Shown: positions 15,497 to 24,354, counted from the stretch's first letter. The stretch is DNA of 36,853 nt from a virus (IMGVR_UViG_3300032093_000395:1-36853); one strand, 5' to 3'. The notes: generated from the letters alone by a model not told the origin. Translations and numbers: made by a program.

Positions 15497-15868
15497 ATGC
15501 CCACCCTCTCTTGGATCATCGAACGCCTTCTTTGCAAACCCGTCGAAGGCTCCCTCACCGATGTCGTCATCACCGCCGACTGGCGTTGCAACGGCATTGA
15601 TGGCACCTACAGCGGCACCTGCTACGGCAGCGCGTCGTTCGCGCCTCCTACGGAGGCCTTCACGCCGTATCCTGACCTCACGCAGGATCAGGTTCTCGGC
15701 TGGTGCTTCGCCAACGGAGTCGATCAGACCGCCATCGAAGCGAACGTCACCGCGCAGATCAACAACCAGATCAACCCGCCGGTTGTCGTTCTGCCGCTGC
15801 CGTGGGCTCCTCCCGCTCCGGTTGTGGTTGCCGACGAAGCTCCGGTTGCCGATGCTTCCGCCGCATGA
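15497..15868 (+). CDS. DUF7936-like phage protein, 123 aa
   Basis: The N terminus (SWIIERLLCKPVEGSLTDVV, ITADWRCNGID, then YSGTCYGSASFAPP and LTQDQVLGWCF) fits the small DUF7936-type family found after fibre or tail genes in many phages, function unknown. The C terminus is a Pro/Val/Ala-rich tail (VVVLPLPWAPPAPVVV). It follows the fibre-like gene by 11 bp and overlaps the next small gene by 4 bp. Possibly a fibre chaperone or virion component; this is a guess from position. Confidence 0.7.
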   Translation: MPTLSWIIERLLCKPVEGSLTDVVITADWRCNGIDGTYSGTCYGSASFAPPTEAFTPYPDLTQDQVLGWCFANGVDQTAIEANVTAQINNQINPPVVVLPLPWAPPAPVVVADEAPVADASAA

Positions 15869-16029
15869 TCAAGATCGAACTCACGCTCCAGCAGGCCCAG
15901 CAGCTTGCCCAGCTCGTCGAAATCGCGATGAAGGCCACCAACGTCCCAAACATGAGGGTCGGCCTTCCGCTCTACGACCTCATCGAGGCCACCGTCATCA
16001 AATCGCAGACACCTAAGCCCGTCGAGTAA
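15865..16029 (+). CDS. Small helical protein, 54 aa
   Basis: ATG 15865 overlaps the preceding TGA. The protein is a short amphipathic helical product with KIELTLQQAQQLAQLVEIAM near its start and PLYDLIEATVIKS later. It has no membrane segment. It lies between the DUF7936-like gene and two small membrane proteins. The overlap and lack of an alternative gene support it being real; function unknown. Confidence 0.6.
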   Translation: MIKIELTLQQAQQLAQLVEIAMKATNVPNMRVGLPLYDLIEATVIKSQTPKPVE

Positions 16030-16031
16030 CC

Positions 16032-16205
16032 ATGGACGCAACCAACCACGGCGGAACGAACGGCCTAGCCTTGTCGCTGGGCACCGCGGCAGCAGCCACA
16101 GCAGCCTCGCTGCTCCCACAGCTCACCGACGGCATCCGCTTCGTCTCCGCCGTGGTCGGCCTCATTGCGGCCTGCATCGCCCTCTACAAAGCCTGGAAGA
16201 AATGA
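16032..16205 (+). CDS. Small membrane protein, holin candidate, 57 aa
   Basis: ATG 16032 opens 57 codons ending TGA 16203-16205. There is one clear membrane segment at about residues 36-52 (FVSAVVGLIAACIALYK) preceded by an Ala-rich, weakly hydrophobic helix (LALSLGTAAAATAASLLP) that could be a second, and a basic C terminus (KAWKK). This size and shape, next to a second small membrane protein and a spanin-like pair, fit a class II holin. It overlaps the next gene by 4 bp (ATGA). Confidence 0.65.
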   Translation: MDATNHGGTNGLALSLGTAAAATAASLLPQLTDGIRFVSAVVGLIAACIALYKAWKK

Positions 16206-16396
16206 AAAACACCAAGACCACTCTAGCCGGTATCGGCGCCATCCTGGTCGCCATTGGCGGGGCCTTGAAGGCCCTGTTCGACGGTGATCCCAGCACCAGC
16301 CTCGACATCACCTCGACCATCGCCGCGGTGACCGCCGGGGCGGGCCTGATCTGGGCCAAGGATGCCGAGAAGCCCGTCGAGCCGCCGAAGCCGTGA
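16202..16396 (+). CDS. Small membrane protein, holin or antiholin candidate, 64 aa
   Basis: Two hydrophobic segments, about residues 8-27 (LAGIGAILVAIGGALKALF) and 36-52 (ITSTIAAVTAGAGLIWA), lie between a basic N terminus (MKNTKTT) and a charged Pro-rich C terminus (KDAEKPVEPPKP). This is a holin-like layout. With 16032-16205 it makes two adjacent small membrane proteins, which may act as holin and antiholin. It overlaps the spanin-like gene by 4 bp (GTGA). Confidence 0.65.
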   Translation: MKNTKTTLAGIGAILVAIGGALKALFDGDPSTSLDITSTIAAVTAGAGLIWAKDAEKPVEPPKP

Positions 16397-16563
16397 ACTG
16401 GATCTACCAGATCCTCAAGGCGCTACTGGACTGGGTCCGCGAGAAACCACCCACCGAGATCGAACATGGCCAAGCTCCAAAGGCTCTCAAGGATGATCTG
16501 GCTGCTCGTGTTGCCGATCTGCCTGGGTTGCCAGACGAAGGTGGTCCTGGTGCCTTCCGGTGA
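16393..16563 (+). CDS. Inner-membrane spanin-like partner, 56 aa
   Basis: GTG 16393 overlaps the upstream TGA and reads 56 codons to TGA 16561-16563. The N terminus is hydrophobic and aromatic (WIYQILKALLDWV), possibly a weak membrane anchor. The rest is charged and Pro-rich. Its last 98 bp overlap the lipoprotein gene at 16466 in another frame. This overlap echoes Rz/Rz1 pairs, so I infer the i-spanin-like member, but the anchor is short and no coiled coil is obvious. Moderate confidence that it is a real gene. Confidence 0.5.
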   Translation: MNWIYQILKALLDWVREKPPTEIEHGQAPKALKDDLAARVADLPGLPDEGGPGAFR

Positions 16564-16687
16564 TCCGGTGATGCTGGCCAAGCCCATCAAGGCCAGCGTC
16601 TACGCTTTCGATTCCAACAAAAAACTGGTCGGGCCATCGCGAGTCGAACTGCCCGCCGGCTGGTACGTCCTACCGAAGTCCCAATGA
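16466..16687 (+). CDS. Phage lipoprotein, o-spanin-like, 73 aa
   Basis: A signal sequence (basic MAKLQRLSRM, then IWLLVLPICLGC) ends in a lipobox-like LGC with C22 as the lipidated cysteine. The mature part has KVVLVPSGDPVMLAKPIKAS, then VYAFDSNKKLV and ELPAGWYVLP, a beta-rich pattern typical of small phage-encoded lipoproteins. Located after two holin candidates and overlapping the upstream gene, it probably acts in outer-membrane disruption at lysis, or in superinfection exclusion. It implies a Gram-negative type host. Confidence 0.7.
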   Translation: MAKLQRLSRMIWLLVLPICLGCQTKVVLVPSGDPVMLAKPIKASVYAFDSNKKLVGPSRVELPAGWYVLPKSQ

Positions 16688-16929
16688 TCAACTACAAGGG
16701 CAACAAGTTCTCGGGCTACAACAAGCCCAAGCGCACACCGGGCGAGAACAAGAAGTTCGCTGTCCTGGCAAAGGAAGGCGACCAGGTCGCTCTGGTGCGT
16801 TTCGGCGACCCGGACATGACGATCAAGAAGCACATCCCGGAGCGCCGGGCGAGCTTCCGAGCTCGGCACGGATGCGATGACCCGGGCTCTAAGCTGAAGG
16901 CCAAGTACTGGGCCTGCAAATCCTGGTAG
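16684..16929 (+). CDS. DUF5754-like phage protein, 81 aa
   Basis: ATG 16684 overlaps the lipoprotein stop. The segments KFSGYNKPKRTPGENKKFAV, then LAKEGDQVALVRFGDPDM, and RRASFRARHGCDD and AKYWACKSW match a small basic family (DUF5754-like) frequent in tailed phages and often listed as virion-associated. Function unknown. The Cys residues near the C terminus are few and show no zinc pattern. It is followed 3 bp later by the tail adaptor. Confidence 0.75.
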   Translation: MINYKGNKFSGYNKPKRTPGENKKFAVLAKEGDQVALVRFGDPDMTIKKHIPERRASFRARHGCDDPGSKLKAKYWACKSW

Positions 16930-16932
16930 CCA

Positions 16933-17859
16933 ATGAGGACCGTCACCTACGATTACGTGCTGCAACGCGCCTGCGAGCTCACCGGGCGCGTTTTCAGCAC
17001 CCTGACGACCGAGGAGGCCAACTTCTTCCGCACGTTCATCTCGATGAGCCTGCGGAGCGCCTGGGAGTGCTTCAACTGGCCGGAGCAGACGGTCTACCAG
17101 CAGGAGTTCTTTGCGGCCAACTACAGCTCGTCGCAGCTCTACTCGGGCGGCATGGTGGTCTACTACAAGGTCGAGCAGAAGTACTACCAGTACGTCGGCT
17201 CAATCAACTCCGGCAACCCTCCGACCATCGGGGGCCCTGGTGGCACGATCAACTCGCAGTTCTGGGCCGAGGCGCAGCCCGACTATGGCAACAGTCAAGG
17301 CGACTGGGATGCCACGGTGACCTACAACATCGGTGACATCGTCCTATACCCGGAGACCCAACGGTACTATGCGCTCTATGGGGCTGCACCGGCAGGCACC
17401 ACCCCGACCACTCCGGCCTACTGGGGAGTGCTGAATAAGTTCCTGCGAAACATATCGCAGACGGCCAACCCTGACGGCAGCGCCCGCACGATTGAGATCG
17501 GTGAGGCCTTCTCGGTCTGGCCCGATGATCCTCGGGTGACTTGGCGCCAGCAGGAGCCACGCTACACGTTCACCGACGATGGCATTCTGATCGAGGAGCA
17601 GCTCCCATACGTCTGGCTGGAGTTCCGCAAGACACCTCCTTTGCTGGCCACAGCCGGCGAGGCCAGCGCCTACGCATTCCCATACCGATTCGCCGAGGTG
17701 TGCGCCTTGAAGGCTGCCGGCCAGATGCTTCGGGTCGACGGCAAGATCGACCTCGGCAACCAGTTCTTGGAGCTCGGTGAGGTGGAGCTGACCAAGGAGA
17801 TCGACAAGGTGGCGCTGCAGGAGAAGTACGTGCGCCAGATTATCGTGCCCAACCGCTGA
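16933..17859 (+). CDS. Head-tail adaptor with two carbohydrate-binding-like modules
   Basis: This 308-aa protein is placed just before the nozzle, as T7 gp11-type adaptors are. Outer parts (residues 1-60 and 165-308) are helical and fit the adaptor ring, including YRFAEVCALKAAGQML. Between them are two aromatic modules: about 63-112 (YSGGMVVYYKVEQKYYQYVG ... FWAEAQP) and 124-165 (WDATVTYNIGDIVLYPETQ ... YWGVL), of the chitin-binding type 3 / CBM5-12 pattern (W..YxxGDxV...YY.A). Such inserts could bind glycans on the cell surface. Module identity is by resemblance. Confidence 0.75.
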   Translation: MRTVTYDYVLQRACELTGRVFSTLTTEEANFFRTFISMSLRSAWECFNWPEQTVYQQEFFAANYSSSQLYSGGMVVYYKVEQKYYQYVGSINSGNPPTIGGPGGTINSQFWAEAQPDYGNSQGDWDATVTYNIGDIVLYPETQRYYALYGAAPAGTTPTTPAYWGVLNKFLRNISQTANPDGSARTIEIGEAFSVWPDDPRVTWRQQEPRYTFTDDGILIEEQLPYVWLEFRKTPPLLATAGEASAYAFPYRFAEVCALKAAGQMLRVDGKIDLGNQFLELGEVELTKEIDKVALQEKYVRQIIVPNR

Positions 17860-17861
17860 CC

Positions 17862-20684
17862 ATGGCTGACCTACCCCAGATTGGAGCTATCGACGATGGA
17901 TTCGTTGGGGTGATCTCGCGCATCGAGCCGGCCCTGATCCCGACGTCCTACGTGTCAGGGGCGGTCAACCGCCGCTTTGAGGACCAGGTCATCAAGAACC
18001 GCTGGGGTATCGTCCAGCCGAAGTGGGGCGGCAAGTGGCAGAAAGCCTCCAGAGTGGTCACGGTCACGTCCAACTCTGTTGGGGCGCCACCCGTCAGCGG
18101 CACGACGATCCCGCAGGACACGATCATCTGCTCCGATCCGGTGGCCAACGTGCTTGTGTTCGCCAACGGCACCCGCTGCCTGTTGGACAACAGCACCAAC
18201 TGCATCTTCTCGACCGCGGCCATCTCGTTCACCGGACCTCCGGTCAACCGCACGGTGCAGTTCTACAGCTCCACCGATCCGTTCGACGACATCCTTGGGG
18301 TCCTCCCCTACCGCGACCCGGACACCGGGGCCAGCGCCCTGATCGTGGCGACCAACGAGGTGCGCACCTCGGACGGTGGGCAGGGCAAGATGTACTGCGT
18401 GCGGCCCAACCAGAGCCCGGTGGAGATCCCGCTCAACGGTCACGACATCTACCTCCCGGTGCGCCTCATCCAGGCGACCAACGGTGTGGTGATGCTCCGC
18501 CCAGGCAACGCCCGCTACTACTTCGATGACATCACCGGCCTGGTGTTAGACACGATTGAGAACGAAGGGGGAGGGGCCATCCTGCTTGAGAACGACAACG
18601 TGCTATCGCAGGAGGCCTCGACCGAGATCAACCTGAACGTGGTGCCCGACCTAGGCACAGGCGACATCGTGACGGTCGGTGGTGTTGGAGATGTCTCTCC
18701 GTTGTGGACCGGATCTACCGGCGCCGGGCAGGGTTTCCAATTCTGGGTCAACGTGGTCAACACCGAGGTCTCGCTGCACCTGAGCCTGTCGGATGCCAGG
18801 ACCAAGACCAACGCCCTGCCGTTGAACCCGGAGAACGGGGCCCGCTACTACATCGAGCTGGCCAGCAACACCACCGGGTACGATCTGGCGCAGGACATCG
18901 TCAACAACCTGAACGACGGGATGCCGCTGATGATGAGCGGCAACGCGACCTACCCGTCGGCCTTGGACGCTGGGTTCAACCGCATCCCGTCCACGCTGTC
19001 GATCGTCGGAAGCGATCCCACCGGGGATACGATCACGGTCTACAACCACAACTTCATCCCAGGCGATCAGGTCACGCTGTCCAACGTCAGCGGAAGTTCC
19101 AGCGTCGACAGCAAGATCTACTACGTCTTCCCGACCGACAACAACACGCTGAAGCTCTTCTCCGGCACCACCGAGGAGACCGACTCGTTGAACGATGCCG
19201 GCCGGGCGATCATTGAGCTGACCACCAGCGGGACTTCGCCAAACATCTCGATCACCAACGTCACGATCCTCAACCAGGGATCAGGCTATCTGACGGCCCC
19301 GGCCATCACGGTATCTGGAACGGCATCTGTGGCTGCCAGCCTCACGGCGACCGTGACCAACGGCAAGGTGACGGCTGTCACGATCGTTGCTGGCGGCACA
19401 TTCTCGACGACCCCTACCGCATCGGTCGCGATGCCTTCGACCCTAGTCGACGTCGACAACAGCGGCATCACCGGCTCCATCAAGCGCTCGAGCGCCTCCG
19501 GTGCCGCGGTGCCTCCGGGGCGAGAGGGTCTCTACTTTCAGAACCGTCTGCTGCTGCTCTACGGCAACGACTACCTGGCCGTGTCCGACGTGCTGGACCC
19601 TCTGCACTACAGCCCGGTGCTGAACGAGTTCAAGCTCAACACCGGGTCGAACGACAAGGTGGTAGCCCTTTACCCGTTCAACAGCACGACGCTGCTCGTT
19701 TTCAAGGAGCGCTCGGTGCTGGCGGTGGAGAACCTCTATGGCGATCTCTCGACCACCCGCCTGACGGAGATCACCAGAGAGTTCGGCTGCGTGTCGCAGT
19801 CATCCATCGCCGGCACCGGGTCCGACGTCATCTTCCTCTCGCAGCGCGGCATCATCAGCCTCCGGCAGACCGAGTTCGGCATCAGCCAGTCGGTGGTGCT
19901 GCCGCTCTCGGACCAGATTCAGAACCTCGTCGACGAGATCGACCAGGCCTACTGGTCCAACGCCTGCGCCACGTACTACGCCAACCGCTACATCATCAGC
20001 GTGCCGATTGAGGGTGGGGACGGCACCAACCAGCGCACGCTGGTCTACAACTTCCTGAACAAGGCCTGGGAAGGCTACTGGGAGGGCTCGCTGCTGATCC
20101 CGCGCTACTGGTGCCGCCTGGTGGTTGCTGGAACCGATGCGCTGTGCTGGGCCGATGAGAGCGGTCTGATCCACCAGTTCGATCCGCAGGCCCTCGTGGA
20201 CGTCAACCGCACCGGGATCTCGACCCAGATCAGCACCGAGGTGAGGTTCCGAGGCTACACCGGCGAGGACAACGTCGACCACAAGCAATGGACCGACATC
20301 CAGTTCGAGCTCGGGAACTGGAACACCCGCTACTCGATCACCGCACAGTTCGATGGGGTCAACGAGTCCTACGTGGTGGCGACCGACCAGACCAAGGATC
20401 GGACGGCCTACTACACCTACGGCAGCGGCACCTACACCGCGAGCAACACCGGCGACAACTTCCTGAACCCGTATCGCGAGGACTACTCGACGCAGCCTGT
20501 GCTGCGTTGCGGCACCAACGGCTGGAAGGCCGGGCTGCACCAGTTCTACTCGCACAAGGCCCGTTTGCGTAAGCATTCGGCCTCGGTGCAGCCGCTATTG
20601 ACCACCGACCAGGGTTCGCTCGAAATCTACAGCGCCAAGGTGATCGGGATCGCCTACCGGCTCTACGGCAAAAACGACGTCTGA
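17862..20684 (+). CDS. Tail nozzle (gp12-like tubular B) protein
   Basis: The 940-aa protein starts 2 bp after the adaptor. Near the N terminus it has NRRFEDQVIKNRWGIVQPKW, and near the middle RLLLLYGNDYLAVSDVLDP, LLVFKERSVLAVENLYGD and SSIAGTGSDVIFLSQRG, the propeller-like segments of podovirus nozzle proteins. Between (about residues 230-560) are beta-rich inserts, including one at about 465-530 with repeated GSGYLTAPAITVSG-type strands. The C terminus contains FRGYTGEDNVDH and a domain ending near KVIGIAYRLYGKNDV. Six copies would form the tail tip tube. Identification rests on order, size and these motifs. Confidence 0.85.
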   Translation: MADLPQIGAIDDGFVGVISRIEPALIPTSYVSGAVNRRFEDQVIKNRWGIVQPKWGGKWQKASRVVTVTSNSVGAPPVSGTTIPQDTIICSDPVANVLVFANGTRCLLDNSTNCIFSTAAISFTGPPVNRTVQFYSSTDPFDDILGVLPYRDPDTGASALIVATNEVRTSDGGQGKMYCVRPNQSPVEIPLNGHDIYLPVRLIQATNGVVMLRPGNARYYFDDITGLVLDTIENEGGGAILLENDNVLSQEASTEINLNVVPDLGTGDIVTVGGVGDVSPLWTGSTGAGQGFQFWVNVVNTEVSLHLSLSDARTKTNALPLNPENGARYYIELASNTTGYDLAQDIVNNLNDGMPLMMSGNATYPSALDAGFNRIPSTLSIVGSDPTGDTITVYNHNFIPGDQVTLSNVSGSSSVDSKIYYVFPTDNNTLKLFSGTTEETDSLNDAGRAIIELTTSGTSPNISITNVTILNQGSGYLTAPAITVSGTASVAASLTATVTNGKVTAVTIVAGGTFSTTPTASVAMPSTLVDVDNSGITGSIKRSSASGAAVPPGREGLYFQNRLLLLYGNDYLAVSDVLDPLHYSPVLNEFKLNTGSNDKVVALYPFNSTTLLVFKERSVLAVENLYGDLSTTRLTEITREFGCVSQSSIAGTGSDVIFLSQRGIISLRQTEFGISQSVVLPLSDQIQNLVDEIDQAYWSNACATYYANRYIISVPIEGGDGTNQRTLVYNFLNKAWEGYWEGSLLIPRYWCRLVVAGTDALCWADESGLIHQFDPQALVDVNRTGISTQISTEVRFRGYTGEDNVDHKQWTDIQFELGNWNTRYSITAQFDGVNESYVVATDQTKDRTAYYTYGSGTYTASNTGDNFLNPYREDYSTQPVLRCGTNGWKAGLHQFYSHKARLRKHSASVQPLLTTDQGSLEIYSAKVIGIAYRLYGKNDV

Positions 20685-20690
20685 CCAACC

Positions 20691-21599
20691 ATGCCACTCT
20701 TTGTCACAGTCACGCCCGGGACCACGATCACGTCATCGACCACGCTGACGCCATCGACCCTCAACCTGCTCGGTACGCCCAGCATCGATGTCACCGGATC
20801 GGTGGACGGCGGCACGCTGTCGGTGGCGGACGGTTCCCTTGGCCTTGAAAAGTTCTCCGCCATCGCCGGCAATCGACTGATCGGAAACGGAAACAGCGTG
20901 TCGGCATACCCAGCCGTGCTGTCCTCGACCGACCTGACATTCACCAGCACGACGGTGAACGTCGGAACCGGCGTCATAACCGAGCCAAAGCTGGCTGCTC
21001 GTGCGGCTACATTCGCCAAGATTCAAGCGATCAGCACCGGCAAGCTGTTGGGGCGCACGACCGCTTCCTCTGGCGACATTGAGGAACTCACGGTCGGCTC
21101 CGGCCTGACGCTGTCGGGAGGCACGCTTACCAACGGTCTTCTGCGTTACACGACGACAGCCAAGGATCTTCCTGCGATCGGGGATGCCAGCCAAGCAGTC
21201 CAATGGCTCACCACAGCCACCGAGCTTCCTGCGACCACCGGATCGGTGCTTCCCCAGCTCGTCCGAGTTGTCTTGCGTTGCAAGACAAACGACGGGCCAT
21301 TCGTTGCAGGAAACGAGTTAGACATCCACAGCGTCATCAACGAGCAGACTTGGAGCAGCGGAAACCTGACCAGCGAGTATCCGATCACAGTCTCCATCGG
21401 AACCGTTGTTTCCAGCACGACCAATCTGTTCCTCAACGTGTGGTTTTCAAAGGCTCGTCCAGGCAACCGAGTGTTTTTGAATGGAGGGGATGCCGACTCG
21501 CAGCTCGTCTACCTCGACAGCACCGGCACTCGCACCGTGTTGACTAGGGCCAACTGGCAGGTCAAGGCCTACCTTCTCTACGCCTCCACCTGGGCATGA
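20691..21599 (+). CDS. Tail fibre or spike-like protein, 302 aa
   Basis: The first half is Ser/Thr/Gly-rich shaft sequence, including GKLLGRTTASSGDIEELTVG and SGLTLSGGTLTNG. The same module (LLGR ... GD.QEIT.G..LT.SGTTLN) is in the fibre at 30799, so the two share an origin. The second half is a globular beta domain (VRVVLRCKTNDGPFVAGNEL, VWFSKARPGNRVF) that could be the receptor-binding or trimerising part. It follows the nozzle gene by 6 bp and overlaps the next gene by 4 bp. Confidence 0.75.
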   Translation: MPLFVTVTPGTTITSSTTLTPSTLNLLGTPSIDVTGSVDGGTLSVADGSLGLEKFSAIAGNRLIGNGNSVSAYPAVLSSTDLTFTSTTVNVGTGVITEPKLAARAATFAKIQAISTGKLLGRTTASSGDIEELTVGSGLTLSGGTLTNGLLRYTTTAKDLPAIGDASQAVQWLTTATELPATTGSVLPQLVRVVLRCKTNDGPFVAGNELDIHSVINEQTWSSGNLTSEYPITVSIGTVVSSTTNLFLNVWFSKARPGNRVFLNGGDADSQLVYLDSTGTRTVLTRANWQVKAYLLYASTWA

Positions 21600-22000
21600 T
21601 CAAAGAGACCGCCAACTACCTGCTCTCCAAGGTCCCGGACAGCTTTCGGGGCTGGACCCGTGAGGCCTTGGAGGACTACGTGCTGTTCCATGCGGAGCAG
21701 GGCACGTTGAAGGTGGCCACGCAGGACGACAAAGTGGTGGCGGTGCTGATCGGCTGGCGGCAGAAGGGTGCTGAACCGCAGCCTTGGGCTTGGCAGGCCT
21801 CCGATCCCGAGGGCGACCATTGGTATTGGCACCAGTTCGCCGCCGACAGCGCCGTCTTCGCGATGGCGGTGGCGGCTACCTTCTTCCACTCACGGCCGGA
21901 AGCGGCAATCCTCCCGGCCATCGGGTACAGAAACGGCAAGCTGACCACCTACAGGAAGGGCTCGTTGCCCATCTACCGGGTGGCCTCAAAAATCGTATGA
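21596..22000 (+). CDS. Acyltransferase-like tail module protein, 134 aa
   Basis: The product fits a small mixed alpha/beta fold: an N-terminal helix (SFRGWTREALEDYVLFHAEQ), strands TLKVATQDDKVVAVLIGWRQ, then WYWHQFAADSAVFAMAVAAT and the end YRNGKLTTYRKGSLPIYRVA. This resembles GNAT- or HlyC-like acyltransferase proteins often found beside phage internal virion genes. I cannot confirm acetyl-CoA binding residues, and a non-enzymatic structural role is possible. It overlaps both neighbours by 4 bp. Confidence 0.5.
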   Translation: MIKETANYLLSKVPDSFRGWTREALEDYVLFHAEQGTLKVATQDDKVVAVLIGWRQKGAEPQPWAWQASDPEGDHWYWHQFAADSAVFAMAVAATFFHSRPEAAILPAIGYRNGKLTTYRKGSLPIYRVASKIV

Positions 22001-22815
22001 CAGTCGACGCACCTCCCCCACGGAACTACGCCCAAGAGACGGCTGACACGCTGCGCACCCAGCTTGAGCTGGCGCCGGAGAAATATGCGGCCGAGGCGCA
22101 GTTCGCCCCGAAGTACCAAGCGCTTCAGCTCGACCTGGTGCGCCAGGCCACCCCGGAGCTCCTGAAGCTCTACAAGGAGCAGATCGCGCCGACGATGGGC
22201 GAGGTCGAGGCGGCCGCCCGCTCACGCTCCCGGGCTGGCGACATTGCGGACATTGCCAGACTCGGCCCGCAGGCACGCGAGGCCATCCGCGGTGCTTCCC
22301 CGGAGCAGGCCCGGATCGCCGACATCTTGGCGGCCAACGCGACGTCGAACCTTCTTGCCGGAGGTCAGCTCACCCCGGAGCAGCAGCGCATGGCCCAGCA
22401 GCAGGCTCGGATCGCCTCGACGGCCCGTGGCATGGCTCAGGGCCCGCAGGCTGCCTTTCAGGAGGCGCTCCGGTCCCAGATGGTGGGCGCCGGGCTGCAG
22501 CAGCAGCGCCAGCAGCAGGCCATGGGCGCCCTGCAGGCCGGCCAGGGAGTCTACGGCGATGTCTTCCAACAGGTGTTGGGGCGGCCCTCGCAGGCCTTCG
22601 CCGGGTCCCAGGGCTTCCTCGGGCAGGCGCAGGGATTCAACCCGGGCCAGTTGTTCAACCCGGAGAGCGCCTATGCCCAAAACATCTATGCCGGAAACCA
22701 GCAGGCGATCGGGGCGGCAAATGCTGCCGGCGCGTCGGCGACTGGAAGCCTTCTGGGCGGACTTTTCAGCGGACTCGGAGCCGTTGGCGGCGGGTTTGCT
22801 GCTGGCAGGAGATAA
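21997..22815 (+). CDS. Internal virion (ejection) protein, Gln/Ala-rich, 272 aa
   Basis: I choose ATG 21997, overlapping the previous stop; earlier frame belongs to the overlapping gene. A charged helical N-terminal part (YAQETADTLRTQLELAPEKY) resembles internal virion proteins of podoviruses. A central Gln/Ala-rich coil follows (EQQRMAQQQARIASTARGMA, LQQQRQQQAMGALQ), and a Gly/Ala-rich hydrophobic end (GSLLGGLFSGLGAVGGGFAA) could insert in membrane. It is the first of three successive ejection-type genes. I infer a role in forming the DNA conduit through the cell envelope. Confidence 0.7.
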   Translation: MTVDAPPPRNYAQETADTLRTQLELAPEKYAAEAQFAPKYQALQLDLVRQATPELLKLYKEQIAPTMGEVEAAARSRSRAGDIADIARLGPQAREAIRGASPEQARIADILAANATSNLLAGGQLTPEQQRMAQQQARIASTARGMAQGPQAAFQEALRSQMVGAGLQQQRQQQAMGALQAGQGVYGDVFQQVLGRPSQAFAGSQGFLGQAQGFNPGQLFNPESAYAQNIYAGNQQAIGAANAAGASATGSLLGGLFSGLGAVGGGFAAGRR

Positions 22816-22821
22816 CAATAT

Positions 22822-24354
22822 ATGGCGACTTACGGCTATTCTGCAGGCTATCAAGGCGGCGGCCCGCAACCTGTTGCGCCCGGATTCATCGAGGGGTATG
22901 CGCAGGCCGGGCGAAGCATCGGTGCTGGCATCCAGTCGATCGGCAGCGCGATCGGTGGGGCGCTGCAGCGGTATGGCGAAAAGAAAGCCGAGAACGAGTT
23001 CCTCACGCAGCGCCTGGAGTCGCTGGCGCCGTACCTGCAGACCGTGGCGCAGTCCGGCAACGTGATGGACGAGCGCAGCCCTGAGTCGAAGCTCCTGGGC
23101 GACATCGAGAAGTTCTCTTCGATGTCCATCCCGCAGAAGAAGGCCACGCTGCTCAATGCGGAGTTCTACCTGGATCGACTGGACAAGCAGCGGGCTCGTG
23201 AGATCCAAGATCTGCAGGCCGAGGCCGCCCGCTTCAACCTGCAGACCGCGCAGGATGCCGAGGCTCGGCGCCGCGGCCTTGAGCAGGCCATCTCCCAGGT
23301 CGCCCAGCTTCCTGCCACTCAGGAGGTCGCGGTGCCAGCCCCCCCTGCGATCATCAGCAGCAGCATGATGCTGCCCTCCGAGCAGCAGCCATACACGCCC
23401 TTCTACCAGGTGCAGCAGATCCCTGGTGCCGCCATGCAGACGCCTCCGGCGCCGCAGGTGCCACAGGGCCCGACCTTCGGTGGCTTCCGGTTCGGCGGCT
23501 CCGACCAGTACACGATGGGCCTCGGTCGCAACATCATGCCGATACCGGCTGGCACCAACCGCGCCCAGTTCACGCAAGCGCCCGAAGTGCAGACGCCGCC
23601 TCCGGCTGGCATCGCTCCGATCCCGCAGCGGCAGACTCCGTTGTTCGAGTCTGCGCCCATTCAGCGCACCGTCACCGAGACGCAGCCTGTCGGCTATCAG
23701 GACCGCTTCAAGCAGGCGATTGATGTGTTCCAGCGCTTGGGTGCCCCGATCAACCCGGACGCCATCAGGAGCGTCTTGGAGGCCACCGGCACGCCGCGCC
23801 CGATGCAGATCGAGACCCAGACGCTGCCTGGTGGCATCACGGTGGTGCGTGCTGACGGCAAGGTCGACATCCTGCCTGCGCCCAAGATGGTCGAAGGTAA
23901 GGACCTGACCGAGGGGCAGGCCAACTCGCTGGGCTTTGCCTCCCGAATGATGCTCAACGAGAGCACCATCAACGACGTGGTGGGCCGCGGCTACCGGCCC
24001 GGAGGGCTGACCGAGTTCGGATTCACCCCGGAGCGACTCAAGACCGACGACCGCAAGATCTACGAGGCGGCCAAGGAGAACTGGATCGCCGCCGCTCTGC
24101 GCAAGGAGTCGGGCGCCGCCATCGGCAAGGACGAGTATGCCGCCGCGGATCGCCAGTATTTCCCGCAGCCTGGCGACAGCGACAAGGTGCTCAAGCAGAA
24201 GGCAAACCTGCGCTCGACCGTATTCAAGTCGATGAAGGCCGGCATCGGCCGGTTCGCCGACGACTACCTTCGCCAGATCGGTGGCATGGAACAGACGGCC
24301 CAGCCGCAGGGAAGTGTTCGCAGGTACAATCCAGTCACGAAGCGCATCGAGTAA
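22822..24354 (+). CDS. Internal virion protein, 510 aa
   Basis: A GGAG lies ten bases before ATG 22822. The N terminus is Gly/Ala/Tyr-rich (SAGYQGGGPQPVAPGF) with a helix (RSIGAGIQSIGSAIGGALQR) typical of pore-type or attachment segments, followed by a coiled coil (about 105-160) and a Pro/Gln-rich linker (about 165-300). A conserved C-terminal helical domain (about 360-495: EGQANSLGFASRMMLNESTI, ENWIAAALRKESGAAIGKDE, YFPQPGDSDKVLKQK) resembles a segment seen in many phage internal proteins. It precedes the giant protein by one base. Ejection role inferred. Confidence 0.7.
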   Translation: MATYGYSAGYQGGGPQPVAPGFIEGYAQAGRSIGAGIQSIGSAIGGALQRYGEKKAENEFLTQRLESLAPYLQTVAQSGNVMDERSPESKLLGDIEKFSSMSIPQKKATLLNAEFYLDRLDKQRAREIQDLQAEAARFNLQTAQDAEARRRGLEQAISQVAQLPATQEVAVPAPPAIISSSMMLPSEQQPYTPFYQVQQIPGAAMQTPPAPQVPQGPTFGGFRFGGSDQYTMGLGRNIMPIPAGTNRAQFTQAPEVQTPPPAGIAPIPQRQTPLFESAPIQRTVTETQPVGYQDRFKQAIDVFQRLGAPINPDAIRSVLEATGTPRPMQIETQTLPGGITVVRADGKVDILPAPKMVEGKDLTEGQANSLGFASRMMLNESTINDVVGRGYRPGGLTEFGFTPERLKTDDRKIYEAAKENWIAAALRKESGAAIGKDEYAAADRQYFPQPGDSDKVLKQKANLRSTVFKSMKAGIGRFADDYLRQIGGMEQTAQPQGSVRRYNPVTKRIE

